30,281 nt of DNA, from assembly GCA_963706515.1 (NCBI GenBank), contig CAVPMW010000012.1, positions 1 through 30,281 on the forward strand. The letters are read 5' to 3'. The notes below the pieces were generated by a model, which had not been told where the DNA came from, searched no databases, and worked only from the letters and a program-made list of their open reading frames with translations. The translations under genes and the position numbers were made by a program. This stretch comes from CAVPMW01 sp963706515 (GTDB lineage Bacteria; Chloroflexota; Anaerolineae; Anaerolineales; UBA4823). Position 1 is the first letter of the stretch; each line of letters begins with the position of its first letter. Positions 7,747 through 16,788 of this stretch are shown here, piece by piece.

Positions 7747-8784
7747 ATGTCCATTGGAACCGAAGCTCTCCCTTCTTATTACGCCATCGAGCTGGGGCAC
7801 GCCGCGCACCGCCTGGTGACCGAGGTGCGCCCGATCCAGCCGGGGCAGCAGGTGCTGATCACCGGCGACACGCAGAGCGACATGCGCGTGATCGAAGCGG
7901 TCGCCGGCGCGGTGTTAGCCGCCGGCGGAACCCCGACGGTGGTCTGGTACGCCACCCTGCCGCAGCCAATGATGAATCCGCCTGTGCCGGCAGCCGCGGC
8001 AATGGCTGCCGCCGAGGTCTGGATCGATTTCTCGGTGGCTTACCAGCTGTACAGCCCGGCATACAACGAGGCGATCCGCAACCGCTGCATCTACGTCTGC
8101 CTGACCGGCATGGACGTAGACATGCTGGTGCGCACTATCGGAAAAGCCCCCTACGCGCCGATGAAAGCCATGGCGGAATGGCTCTACAGCCGCTCGCAAG
8201 CGGCAAAGAAGGTGCACGTCACCAACCCGGCAGGCACCGACTTATGGATGGAAATCGACCTGGCAGGCGACCCATTCTGGGAGCCGCCTTCCCCTGACAC
8301 AGGGTTCTCGCAGATGCTCGGCGGGCAGTCGGGACTTTGGGCATACCGCGAGAGCTACCAGGGCAGCCTGGTCTTCGACGGCTGCATCTGGCCGCCGGCT
8401 GAAATCGGCATTCTGCAGGCTCCCGTTACTCTGACCATCGAAAAAGGGTACATCAAGAAGATCGAAGGCGGCTACCAGGCGGACCTGTTCGCCAACTACC
8501 TGGAGAGCGCGCACAACCCGCTGGCTTACCTGATGGAGCACACCTGCTACGGCTTCAACCCGGGGGTCACCCGCCCTTCGGGAAGGATCCTGGAGGACGA
8601 GCGGGTCTTCGGCTGCATGCAGTTCGGCATCGGGGCGTACCCGCTCGGCTCGCCGGTGCACACGGATGGGGTGTGCCTGAATGGCTCGGTGTGGCTGGAC
8701 GACGAGCAGGTTATGGACAGAGGTCGCTACATGCACCCCGAGCTGGCTGTCTTCTGCCGCCAGATGGGGGTTAGCGGGTACTAA
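7747..8784 (+). CDS. NicX/M29-like metal-dependent enzyme (aminopeptidase or ring-cleavage dioxygenase fold)
   Basis: This intact 345-residue protein starts at the ATG at 7747, preceded by AGGAG eight bases upstream. An upstream in-frame start at 7687 lies in repeat DNA and is rejected. Members of this family are usually labelled leucyl aminopeptidase (M29), but the fold is shared with 2,5-dihydroxypyridine dioxygenase NicX. His265, His305 and Asp307 (HTCYGFN and HTDG) are placed like the H…HxD iron triad of NicX, and DERVFG precedes the HxD. There is no signal peptide, so it acts in the cytoplasm. The linked DUF917 and Opp-type ATPase genes suggest catabolism of an imported nitrogen compound. 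Two further copies occur in this window: frameshifted at 133-1172 and a 3' fragment at 11399-11688. Sequence alone does not decide between peptidase and dioxygenase. Confidence 0.85.
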   Translation: MSIGTEALPSYYAIELGHAAHRLVTEVRPIQPGQQVLITGDTQSDMRVIEAVAGAVLAAGGTPTVVWYATLPQPMMNPPVPAAAAMAAAEVWIDFSVAYQLYSPAYNEAIRNRCIYVCLTGMDVDMLVRTIGKAPYAPMKAMAEWLYSRSQAAKKVHVTNPAGTDLWMEIDLAGDPFWEPPSPDTGFSQMLGGQSGLWAYRESYQGSLVFDGCIWPPAEIGILQAPVTLTIEKGYIKKIEGGYQADLFANYLESAHNPLAYLMEHTCYGFNPGVTRPSGRILEDERVFGCMQFGIGAYPLGSPVHTDGVCLNGSVWLDDEQVMDRGRYMHPELAVFCRQMGVSGY

Positions 8785-8929
8785 ATTTGACAAATCCAAT
8801 CACTAATGATTGGTCATTTATAATTTTCCACACATAGTCGAAGTTAATCTCTAAGGGATCCCTACTTAACGTTTTACTAAATAAGCTGTTGGACTTTAGT
8901 CTGTAACAAACTCATAACTTTTTGCCTAT

Positions 8930-8958
8930 TTACAATAGACCATTTTTTTTTGTATAAT
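8930..8958 (+). promoter_or_regulatory. Probable sigma70 promoter for the AT-rich gene pair
   Basis: TTACAA (8930-8935), a 17-bp spacer and a perfect TATAAT (8953-8958) lie about 105 bp before the ATG at 9063. The spacer contains a run of nine T. The preceding 8785-8929 is AT-rich with no recognisable gene. Confidence 0.6.
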
Positions 8959-9062
8959 GTTAATTGGAGGGCAATGTAGTACCTGGAAATACGAATTTAA
9001 TTGCTGGGAAGAGATCCTTATTTGATCGATTCTCAGCATCTCGAATTGGGAGGGTGAGCAGC

Positions 9063-10154
9063 ATGTTTACACGTCGACGTTTACTATCCGCGACCATTAT
9101 ATTGACGCTAATCATATTAATATCGACGTTTTATCATATCGATGGATCCGCCCAATTTAGCTCAAAGAAAATATACTTTCCAATAACGGAGTTCAATTTT
9201 CCGCCACTTGCACCGAGTTACTACATCACAAATATTGCTTGTTTGTACAATTTGGGTTACGCACTTGGAATTTATGATAGAGACACACCTGGTACCCAAG
9301 ATAATTTAGTGATTTTAGATTATGGTTATCCAGGTGTAAGTGGCGGGATTTATGGAGCTAAACTAACATTTGATCCTACGATATTTATTCCTCCATCAGA
9401 TGTAAGTAATTCAGCTTTTCAATTTGCCAGAGGATTTTATATTGGTACAGGATCTGACATCACATCCCATTTACGTTTAGTAATCGGCGTGAATAGTTGT
9501 TGTAATGAAAATACCGTCTCTTTTTTCCGGAGTCATGGAACTGCATGGGGTCAAACGGTTAATTCAGTCCGAGCACAAATCGTATATCCTTATTCTAATC
9601 AAGTAGACGCAGTCGGTGGAAGTGACATCGAAATGAGCTTTAATGATCCTTATACGACCGCACAGTGGTTTAATAATTTTTTGGTTGCTAACACGTGTGT
9701 TCCTGGCTCAGGAAGCAGCGTTGATGGGTGTTTCTACAATTTTGGGAACCTAACAATATCCATCAGTGGAACTACTTGTGCAACCAGCGAGACGAGCCCT
9801 TGGAGAGCTTGCGATGTTTGGTATGTATCCTGGGGTGCCCAGAAGAACGGTAAACGTTTTGCCAGGCCGCTGCCAGAAATCTATGTTAACTACGACCCTA
9901 GCTATCCTCAATATCCCTGGGGGCAAAATGCCACTGCCTGGAAAGACTTAAGCCTGTTTTCCGCTAATCAAATGGGAGCCGGCAAGATGTATTTCGCAGG
10001 AACTTTGACACAGCGAGCTAGATGTGGTGACGGATGTGGTTCTGGAAATAATTATCCTTGGGAAGGATACAGCCTTCTCTACAATGCTCTTGCGAGTAGT
10101 TCAACCACATCCATGAGGTTACGATGGGCAACTGACATAACAATTCAACCATAG
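9063..10154 (+). CDS. Secreted protein of unknown function
   Basis: The 363-residue product begins MFTRRRLLSATIILTLIILI, a basic start followed by a hydrophobic helix, so it is exported or anchored. I chose the ATG at 9063 over a TTG at 8964 because GGGAGGG lies about ten bases upstream and because the signal sequence then sits at the very N-terminus. The mature part is rich in Tyr, Asn, Ser and Gly. It contains a segment (VIGVNSC, later DAVGGSDIEMSF) that resembles the strands of a TIM-barrel glycosidase-like fold, and several paired cysteines. I cannot name a family with confidence. Base composition is markedly more AT-rich than the flanking genes, suggesting separate origin. The next gene follows after 25 bases and is probably co-transcribed. 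Confidence 0.75.
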   Translation: MFTRRRLLSATIILTLIILISTFYHIDGSAQFSSKKIYFPITEFNFPPLAPSYYITNIACLYNLGYALGIYDRDTPGTQDNLVILDYGYPGVSGGIYGAKLTFDPTIFIPPSDVSNSAFQFARGFYIGTGSDITSHLRLVIGVNSCCNENTVSFFRSHGTAWGQTVNSVRAQIVYPYSNQVDAVGGSDIEMSFNDPYTTAQWFNNFLVANTCVPGSGSSVDGCFYNFGNLTISISGTTCATSETSPWRACDVWYVSWGAQKNGKRFARPLPEIYVNYDPSYPQYPWGQNATAWKDLSLFSANQMGAGKMYFAGTLTQRARCGDGCGSGNNYPWEGYSLLYNALASSSTTSMRLRWATDITIQP

Positions 10155-10179
10155 CCATGTGTCTGAAGGCAGAGTTACA

Positions 10180-10878
10180 ATGAACCAAAAGAGTACACTT
10201 AAAAATACTGTATCCCAGTTTGTCTTCCTGGTGATCATTGTTTTCGTACTTGTAATCGCCATTAAAGCTTTTCGTGGCAGTACCCCAAGCAGACTTAGCC
10301 CTACCCGACCTGCTACATCAGTAATTACGAATTCTGTTACTCCAGGCACGGATGAAACCCAAACGGTGGTAGCGATCATTACTTTAAAAGCGATCGAAGG
10401 AGCAACTGAAGCAGCCCGGACACCTATACCATTTACTCCCACCTTTCTGCCGACAGGAGTTTATGAAGACGAGCCCGTAAAGCATTCTGGAAAAATGCTG
10501 GGATTAGATGCACAGAATGGATGGTCAGGATTTTTTGGCGGATACCATTATTTTATCTATGCAGGTACGCTGTTAACCGATTCAGAACAAGGCGCCTTAG
10601 TTATGGTAACAACCACTCCTTCAGGTACTTCAATTGAACAGTTTATAACTTCAGTAAAGCATGGAGCAATACGTGCTGTAAATGAGCAGAACAACCAATT
10701 GACATTAATCGCTTCCGATGGAACAGTTTTTTACTTCGACCTCCCTACACGCCAATTCATAGCATCAGGAACTGAAGTTGCACCTAGTCAAACTCCCTCT
10801 CCATCGGATACGCCTGAGCCAACTGGCTTACCCTATCCCCCCCCACAGCGCCTGATACTGTCGTTCCTTAACTTCTAG
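10180..10878 (+). CDS. Membrane-anchored protein of unknown function
   Basis: The product is 232 residues. It starts at the ATG at 10180, with GAAGG upstream; a GTG at 10159 would add seven residues. Residues 10-28 form one transmembrane helix (FVFLVIIVFVLVIAIKAF). A Thr/Ser/Pro-rich stalk follows, then a compact domain around GWSGFFGGYHYFIYAGTL and TLIASDGTVFYFDLPTRQF, and a Pro/Ser-rich tail. The layout is a type II anchor with an extracytoplasmic domain. It probably forms a two-gene operon with 9063-10154 and shares its AT-rich composition. No enzyme motif was recognised. Confidence 0.75.
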   Translation: MNQKSTLKNTVSQFVFLVIIVFVLVIAIKAFRGSTPSRLSPTRPATSVITNSVTPGTDETQTVVAIITLKAIEGATEAARTPIPFTPTFLPTGVYEDEPVKHSGKMLGLDAQNGWSGFFGGYHYFIYAGTLLTDSEQGALVMVTTTPSGTSIEQFITSVKHGAIRAVNEQNNQLTLIASDGTVFYFDLPTRQFIASGTEVAPSQTPSPSDTPEPTGLPYPPPQRLILSFLNF

Positions 10879-10904
10879 AAGCCAGTCGTCCTCTCCGACA
10901 GGCT

Positions 10905-10990
10905 GCTAGATTTGACAAATCTACCCAAACGTGTCAAAATTCTCCGGCATAAACGCTTCGCCGGAGAAATTCTTTTACTGAGAGTCCTCG
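10905..10990 (+). promoter_or_regulatory. Duplicated GH13 leader, first copy
   Basis: This segment is nearly the same as 13822-13902 before the intact GH13 gene. It contains TTGACA…TGTCAA, an inverted repeat that could be an operator and includes a -35-like hexamer. A hairpin with CTCCGGC and GCCGGAG arms follows, then the start codon at 10992. Preservation in both copies shows the GH13 gene was duplicated with its control region. Confidence 0.55.
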
Positions 10991-10991
10991 C

Positions 10992-11398
10992 ATGCCTTTC
11001 TCGCTTAACGACCCGCAGGTTGTCCGCCTGCTGAACGACGCCCAGACAGGTAAATACAGCTTCACCCCCTCCCCGCAAGATTGGCGCGACCTTTGGATCT
11101 ACTTCGTGATCACCGACCGCTTCAATAACCCAGCCTCACCGACGGCTCAGCCCTGGAACTCGCCTGCGGGCACCTTCCAGGGGGGAACCTTCGCCGGAAT
11201 CCAGGCTCAGCTCGACTATTTGAAAGATTTGGGGGTAGGCGCGCTGTGGATCTCGCCGGTGCTCAAGAACCCACAGTACAACCCCTACTCTTACCACGGC
11301 TACGGCATCCAGGATTTCATCTCGATCAACCCGCGCTTCTTGTCTGACCCGCAGCGCGCCCGCCGCCAGCCGTCTTTCGTAGAAGGCGAGCTGCGCCA
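10992..11398 (+). pseudogene. GH13 glycosidase, 5' fragment only
   Basis: The first 135 codons match the intact GH13 gene at 13903 almost residue for residue, from MPFSLNDPQVVRLLNDAQTG to SFVEGELRQ. The copy then stops being GH13: at 11394-11398 the bases CGCCA are common to GH13 (CTGCGCCAGCTGG) and to the NicX/M29-like gene (TTCGCCAACTACC), and the sequence switches to the latter, out of frame. All catalytic residues lie beyond the break, so the fragment cannot be active. The open frame continues to 11723 through the wrong phase of the second gene and would give a meaningless tail. Confidence 0.92.
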
Positions 11399-11688
11399 AC
11401 TACCTGGAGAGCGCGCACAACCCGCTGGCTTACCTGATGGAGCACACCTGCTACGCCTTCAACCCGGGGGCCACCCGCCCTTCGGGAAGAATCCTGGAGG
11501 ACGAGCGGGTCTTCGGCTGCATGCAGTTCGGCATCGGCGCGTACCCGCTCGGCTCGCCGGTGCACACCGATGGGGTGTGCCTGAACGGCTCGGTGTGGCT
11601 GGACGACGAGCAGATCATGGACAAAGGGCGCTACATCCACCCCGAGCTGGCTGCCTTCTGCCGCGAGATGGGGGTAAGCGGGTATTAG
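11399..11688 (+). pseudogene. NicX/M29-like metalloprotein, 3' fragment (third copy)
   Basis: This covers the last ~96 codons of the gene seen whole at 7747-8784, from NYLESAHNPLAYLMEHTCY through HTDGVCLNGSVWLDD to GVSGY and TAG. It retains the His and HxD residues but no N-terminal half. It is joined to the GH13 fragment upstream through a 5-base shared sequence. Its downstream flank matches that of the left-arm copy (6-132), so it derives from the left-arm lineage rather than from the intact right-arm gene. Confidence 0.92.
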
Positions 11689-11814
11689 AATTAGCCTATA
11701 GTAAATTGCACGAACCAATTTGAACCACAGAGACACAGAGTGCAAAGAACTACCATTTTTATATTTCTCTGTGTCTCTGTGGTTAAATCTCCAGACTTTC
11801 TAATGTGGTCAGTT
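11689..11814. repeat. Dispersed hairpin repeat, second copy
   Basis: Reverse-complement copy of 6-132, with the 18-bp arms at 11723-11740 and 11767-11784. The matching sequence ends at about 11814. The following 11815-11911 is AT-rich with no gene. Confidence 0.75.
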
Positions 11815-11911
11815 CACCGATCCGGACCTGTTTCGTAATATTATTTTCATCTTCTAAAATAATTACATTTATCCATGTTAATATCTGCCTTCTTCTGCTT
11901 TAATAGCCCGC

Positions 11912-13802
11912 ATGAAAAAGAAAAAATATTTTGCAGTATTTAACGTAATTGCAATATTAATTCTACTTACCGTTAACAATTACTCCAACCCCTATCCAAC
12001 CAGCCGTGTTGAATGCCGCTTCGATGCCGATCATCGTCGACCACACTTCGCTGGCACTCTTTGACCAAATCCCGGATAACTACCTGCAGGCTGCGCGTGC
12101 TTTGCGCCTCCTCTTCTCAGACCGGTCTGTGGGTCAAAACATCAATGAGTCTTTAGACTGCCTGACGGCCTCTTCATGGGCATCCTCCCCCGCCTCCTGC
12201 CGGCGGGATTATTACGATTCGAATTGGAACTGGAAAACATTCAGTCAGGAGGATTTGAATGCCGGTTTAGTACCCAGCAGGATCCTCTTCAATCCTGATC
12301 CTGTTAAATACGATCGAAATAATTGGACCTTCGAGTTCAAAATGGGTACCTGGACAGAGCTTACCCAGGAATTCGTTCAAACCCTTGCCCCAGCCTACCT
12401 GAATTCCAAAGATGTATTATCTTACCAGTTCAGCTATCTAAACGTTGATGAAACCGATGATATTGCAGACCCAAATACCGGTTTCTTTGCCAACAACGCG
12501 AACAAATACGACATCTATGACCTCGAGGCATTTTTCAACCAATATCCTGACAAAGTATTCTTATTGTGGACAACAAGCCTTTCTCGCTCGGTAGGCTCTC
12601 ACGTTTCAGAGAATTTCAACAACGAGATGCGCCAGTATGCTATCACCCATAATAAAATTCTCTTCGACGTCGCGGACATTGAGGCATTTGATGAGAATGG
12701 AATCCCCTGCTTTGATAACCGCGATAATATTCAATATTGCAGCCAGGGTGATAAATGCGAGAATCACCCCAGCGATGGGATTAATATAACCGCAATCTGC
12801 CAGGACTACACGACGGAAGTCGATGGGGGTCACCTGGGGAGCGTCTCCGCAGCCAAAATACGCCTTGCTAAAGCCTTTTGGGTCTTGATGGCACACGTTG
12901 CCGGCTGGGATCCTGCTCTCCCCGCATCTACCTCGACTCCTGCTGCCAGCCTTACCGCGACTGCGACCTCTTTCCCGACCTCAGCACCTTCGCAAACCTC
13001 CGCTCCAACGCGAACTCCCACTCTCGCTGCCTCCCCGACCCGCTCACCTTCTCCTTCACCCACCTGCACCGCGACCCGCACGGTCCTCCCATCCGCCTCT
13101 CCCACGCGCACACTGACGCCAGCGGCGAGCCTTACCCCTACCCGGACAGCAACTCCAACCCGAACTCGGACCTCCACTCCTTCCCCGGGATCATTGCCGA
13201 CCCCCATCTCCTCCTGGAGCTTTACCAGCTCGGTCCTGAACAATGACAATAACAGCTGCATCGGCTGCTCCAACCATAATTCGGTATGGGACTCCTTCGG
13301 TCATTCTCCTGGGTCATTTCTTTTCAACGGATCTTCCGCGAATTTGAATTTGGGCAATTTTACATCTCTCGATTCTAAGCCGGCTTTTTCTCTCTCCATG
13401 TGGCTGAAGCCCAGCTTCGCACCAACAGACAACCATTTCCATTACCTGTTCAGTGATGGCGCTAGCGTGCAGCTTTTTTACCTGGGGTCGAGCCATTCCT
13501 GGCGGTTCGCAGTCCGCACCCCCACTGACACCTATCGCCTGAATGCGCCCATCTCCTGGACAGCGGGAGCCTGGCACCAGATTACCAGCGTCTATACCGG
13601 CTCCCAGCTTAAATTTTATTGGGACGGGGTCCTGATCTCTTCGACGCCTGCCTCCGGAAGCGTGGCGGCTGACGTGACCCCAACCATCGTGGGGGCTTCC
13701 TCAATGTACAATAATTTCTTTGGCGGCGGCGTAGATGACTTGAAAATCTACGACGTCGCTTTGACCGATTCTCAGGTAGCCCAACTATTTACTTCAAATT
13801 AA
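11912..13802 (+). CDS. Secreted SGNH-like hydrolase with P/T/S linker and LamG domain
   Basis: The ATG at 11912 begins MKKKKYFAVFNVIAILILLT, a clear signal sequence. The main frame (open from 11961, first start codon GTG at 12006) continues it as ITPTPIQPAVLNAASM after one extra base between about 11960 and 11990. The N-terminal ~290 residues resemble an SGNH/GDSL-type hydrolase: FSDRSVGQNI near the start, and DGGHLGSVSAAKIRLAKAFW near its end supplying Asp and His. About 90 residues of Pro/Thr/Ser-rich linker follow, then a LamG/concanavalin-like domain of ~195 residues (SWSFTSS…, LSMWLKPSF, WHQITSVYTGSQLKFYWDG, GVDDLKIYDVALTDSQV). The protein probably acts outside the cell on carbohydrate esters or surface polymers. 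The catalytic assignment is tentative; the LamG domain is firm. If the frame break is real, the short form lacks an export signal. Confidence 0.75.
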
Positions 13803-13821
13803 AATTATCCGGCTCCCCTAT

Positions 13822-13902
13822 TTGACAAACTCGCCCAAACGTGTCAAAATTCTCCGGCATTCAAGCTTCGCCGGAGAATTCCTTTAATTCAGGAGCATAC
13901 TC
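13822..13902 (+). promoter_or_regulatory. GH13 leader: inverted repeat and hairpin
   Basis: TTTGACAAACTCGCCC leads into GTGTCAAA, forming a TTGACA…TGTCAA palindrome. A hairpin with ATTCTCCGGC and GCCGGAGAAT arms follows, and AGGAG precedes the ATG at 13903. The near copy at 10905-10990 conserves all of these parts while bases between them vary. A repressor site with a leader hairpin is plausible, but no regulator gene is nearby. Confidence 0.55.
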
Positions 13903-15756
13903 ATGCCTCGCTCGCTAAACGACCGGCAGGTAACTCGCCTGCTGAACGATTCCCAAACTGGCAAGTACAATTTCACCCCCTCTCCGCAAGATTGGCGCGA
14001 CCTGTGGATCTACTTCGTGATCACCGACCGCTTCAATAACCCAGCCTCACCGCCGGCTCAGCCCTGGAACTCGCCTGCGGGCACCTTCCAGGGGGGAACC
14101 TTCGCCGGGATCCAGGCACAGCTCGACTATCTGAAAGATTTGGGGGTAGGCGCGCTGTGGATCTCGCCGGTGCTCAAGAACTCGCAGTACAACCCCTACT
14201 CTTACCACGGCTACGGCATCCAGGATTTCATCTCGATCGACCCGCGCTTCTCGTCCGACCCGCAGCGCGCCCGCCGCCAGCCGTCCTTCGTCGAAGGCGA
14301 GCTGCGCCAGCTGGTGGATGCCGCCCACGCCCGCGGCATCTACGTGATTTTCGACATCGTGCTCAACCACGCTGGGGATGTCTTCGCTTACGAAGGCGAC
14401 CAAAGCGATTTGCCCTGGCGCGACGATGGACCCTACCCGATCTTCTGGCGGGATGGGAAGGGCCGCCCGCGCCACGATTGGAGCGTGCCGCCTACCACCG
14501 GCACGCTGCCCGCCGATGGATTGGTCTGGCCGCGCGAGCTGCAGCGCAACGAGTTCTTCCGCCGCCAGGGGAACGCCTTCTCACGACAGGGGGAGCAGCA
14601 GGAGCAGGCGGGCGATTTCTTCTCGCTCAAAGAGCTGGTGACCGATTATTTCGAGCCGCACCCCGCCTACGGCAACGTGTTCCCGGTGCGCAACGCTTTG
14701 ATCCTGGCGCACCTGTACCTGATGGCTAAATATGACATCGACTCGTTCCGCATCGATACGCTCAAATACCTGGAGCCTGATTTTGTGGCCAACTTCGGCA
14801 ATGCGGTGCGCGAGTATGCCTTGAGCATCGGTAAGAAGAACTTTTTCACGTTCGGCGAGGTTTACGATTCCGAGGAAAAGATCGCCCACTTTATCGGCAG
14901 GAACGCCCACGAAGACGACGAGCTGCTCGGCGTGGATGCGGCGCTGGATTTTCCGCTGTTCTTCCACCTGCCGGCTGTGGTCAAAAGCCAGGCTGCGCCC
15001 CTCGATCTGATCCAGATGTTCGAACACCGCCGCCAGGTGACCAGCGGGGTGATCTCCTCGCACGGCGAAGCCAGCCGCTACTTCGTCAGCTTCCTGGATA
15101 ACCACGACCAGAACAGCCGCTTCCATTACGTGGACCCGAGCGACCCGCACCGCTTCGACGACCAGACCACCCTCGGGCTGGCGCTGCTGTTCACCTTGCA
15201 GGGCATACCCTGCCTGTACTACGGCAGCGAGCAGGGGCTGAGCGGATCCGGCGACCGCCCGGAATTCGTGCGCGAAGCGCTGTGGGGGATGCCCCGCGCT
15301 TTCTCACAGCGCCACCCATTTTACCGGACGGTTCGCCAGCTTTCCGCACTGCGCCAGAATGAGCCAGCCATCCGCTACGGGCGGCAGTACTTCCGGCAAG
15401 TCTCCGGCGATGGGGTCAACTTCGGCTTTTCGAGCTTCCCGGGCGGCGTGCTGGCTTTCTCGCGGTTGATGGCGGACCTGGAGATCGTGGTGGTGGCGAA
15501 CATGAACCTGGGGCAGGGCTGGAGCGGAGAGGTGCTCGTCGATTACCACGTCCAGCCCGGCGAGACGAATTTCAAGCACCTGTACACCAACCAGGCCTCT
15601 CGTAAAAAAGCCCTGCCGCCTACCCCTGCGCTGGAGAGGACGGCAGGTACGGTGAGCATCACCAACCTGGACGGCTCCAGCGGCTCGGGGCCGACGCGGG
15701 TCATCCACGTCGACCTGCTCCCGGGTGAAGTGCAGATATGGGGTAAAGGGCTGTAG
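13903..15756 (+). CDS. GH13 alpha-amylase-family glycoside hydrolase or transferase
   Basis: The 617-residue intracellular protein has no signal peptide. The (beta/alpha)8 barrel shows all four conserved GH13 regions: I DIVLNH (Asp151-His156), II FRIDTLKYL with nucleophile Asp285, III FGEVYD with acid/base Glu319, and IV FLDNHD with Asp402. Region II has Lys after the Thr-Leu, as in many amylases. A C-terminal beta domain follows. The family cleaves or rearranges alpha-glucans, and the absence of export suggests turnover of glycogen or maltodextrin. The start at 13903 is supported by AGGAG and by conservation of MPRSLNDRQVTRLLNDSQTG in the fragment at 10992. Exact specificity (amylase, trehalose synthase-like or other) cannot be fixed by eye. 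Confidence 0.93.
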   Translation: MPRSLNDRQVTRLLNDSQTGKYNFTPSPQDWRDLWIYFVITDRFNNPASPPAQPWNSPAGTFQGGTFAGIQAQLDYLKDLGVGALWISPVLKNSQYNPYSYHGYGIQDFISIDPRFSSDPQRARRQPSFVEGELRQLVDAAHARGIYVIFDIVLNHAGDVFAYEGDQSDLPWRDDGPYPIFWRDGKGRPRHDWSVPPTTGTLPADGLVWPRELQRNEFFRRQGNAFSRQGEQQEQAGDFFSLKELVTDYFEPHPAYGNVFPVRNALILAHLYLMAKYDIDSFRIDTLKYLEPDFVANFGNAVREYALSIGKKNFFTFGEVYDSEEKIAHFIGRNAHEDDELLGVDAALDFPLFFHLPAVVKSQAAPLDLIQMFEHRRQVTSGVISSHGEASRYFVSFLDNHDQNSRFHYVDPSDPHRFDDQTTLGLALLFTLQGIPCLYYGSEQGLSGSGDRPEFVREALWGMPRAFSQRHPFYRTVRQLSALRQNEPAIRYGRQYFRQVSGDGVNFGFSSFPGGVLAFSRLMADLEIVVVANMNLGQGWSGEVLVDYHVQPGETNFKHLYTNQASRKKALPPTPALERTAGTVSITNLDGSSGSGPTRVIHVDLLPGEVQIWGKGL

Positions 15757-15893
15757 AATTTACGGCGAAATGATCGAGTGATTGGCTGAATGCATCCGGG
15801 ACAACAGATTGAGACAGGCAATGAATTTTTACCACCATTCGACCCATCAAGCAGGCGGCGTAATACAAATGGCAGATTGTCAGAGAGTGCTGT

Positions 15894-16628
15894 ATGAAGA
15901 AATATAAGCCAGTTATGAGCTTTGAAGAGGACATCGCTGATGTCTATGATGACTTAGCCACACGTGGTGATGAGACAGCGACGATCGCATTTTTGGAACA
16001 GCTGGCTCGAGGTGGTCCCGCATTAGAACTTGCAATCGGCACCGGGCGGATTGCATTACCCTTGTCTGACCGTGGAATCCGCGTTGATGGCATTGATTTC
16101 TCGCCGGCGATGGTTGCTAAATTACGGGCTAAACCAGGAGCAAACAAGATCGCGATCACAATGGGCAATTTCGCTGATGTTGCGGTCCCCAATACCTATC
16201 GCTTGATCTATGTGGTTTTCAACACGCTATTCAACCTGTTGAGCCAGGAGGAGCAGGTTCGCTGCTTCGAGAACGTCGCAGCGCATCTCACTGATGACGG
16301 TTTGTTTGTTGTAGAGGGGGAAGTGCCAGCGGATTGGTACCGCTTGCGTAAAAATCAGTACGTCGACTTAGAAGCAGTTGAAGTCGGCAATGTGCGCTTG
16401 GATGTGGCCCGGTATGATCCCGTGAAACAACTGCTTGAAGAAACTCATGTGGTCTTATCGAGCACAGGCATTCATTTGAATCCTATCGTCACGCGATACG
16501 CGTGGCCGTCAGAACTCGATCTCATGGCGCGCATTGCAGGACTTCAATTGAAGGAACGTTGGGGTGGTTGGAGCCGAGAACTATTTACTGGCACCAGTAG
16601 TAACTGTGTGTCAGTCTATGGACGATGA
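15894..16628 (+). CDS. Class I SAM-dependent methyltransferase
   Basis: The 244-residue protein has a Rossmann methyltransferase core. Motif I is LELAIGTGRI (residues 44-53), binding the SAM methionine part. Asp68 in GIDFSPAM ends strand 2 and contacts the ribose. MGNFADV lies at the adenine-contacting position, and FNTLFNLL marks motif IV. The C-terminal part with WPSELDLMARIAGLQLKERWGGW is typical of small-molecule methyltransferases of this group. Substrate unknown. The gene stands alone: 137 bases follow the GH13 stop, and a long hairpin lies downstream before the acyltransferase. The start ATG at 15894 has a GAGAG box. Composition is slightly lower in GC than the GH13 gene. Confidence 0.88.
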   Translation: MKKYKPVMSFEEDIADVYDDLATRGDETATIAFLEQLARGGPALELAIGTGRIALPLSDRGIRVDGIDFSPAMVAKLRAKPGANKIAITMGNFADVAVPNTYRLIYVVFNTLFNLLSQEEQVRCFENVAAHLTDDGLFVVEGEVPADWYRLRKNQYVDLEAVEVGNVRLDVARYDPVKQLLEETHVVLSSTGIHLNPIVTRYAWPSELDLMARIAGLQLKERWGGWSRELFTGTSSNCVSVYGR

Positions 16629-16788
16629 GTAGATGGTTAAACACGCGCTGATCGAGGCAACGAGGTGGTCGGCGTGTGTCGAGAACGCAGGGCAGGATAG
16701 TCCGATACATCCAGAATATCATATTCGGCCATTGTCAGGATGAAGTAATCCCCATCCCCTCCCTCCCCATTCTGGGGAGGGAAGATTT

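Noticed and set aside
8964..9062. TTG start extending the secreted protein by 33 residues
   Set aside because: The extension places the signal helix inside the protein, while the ATG at 9063 has a strong GGAGG box.
10992..11723. GH13 fusion enzyme of 243 residues
   Set aside because: The second part is read out of frame and no catalytic residue is present, so it is a scar and not a new protein.
12830..13273. Repetitive Arg/Val-rich and Pro-rich frames over the linker
   Set aside because: These are alternate-frame readings of the P/T/S-coding region, not genes.
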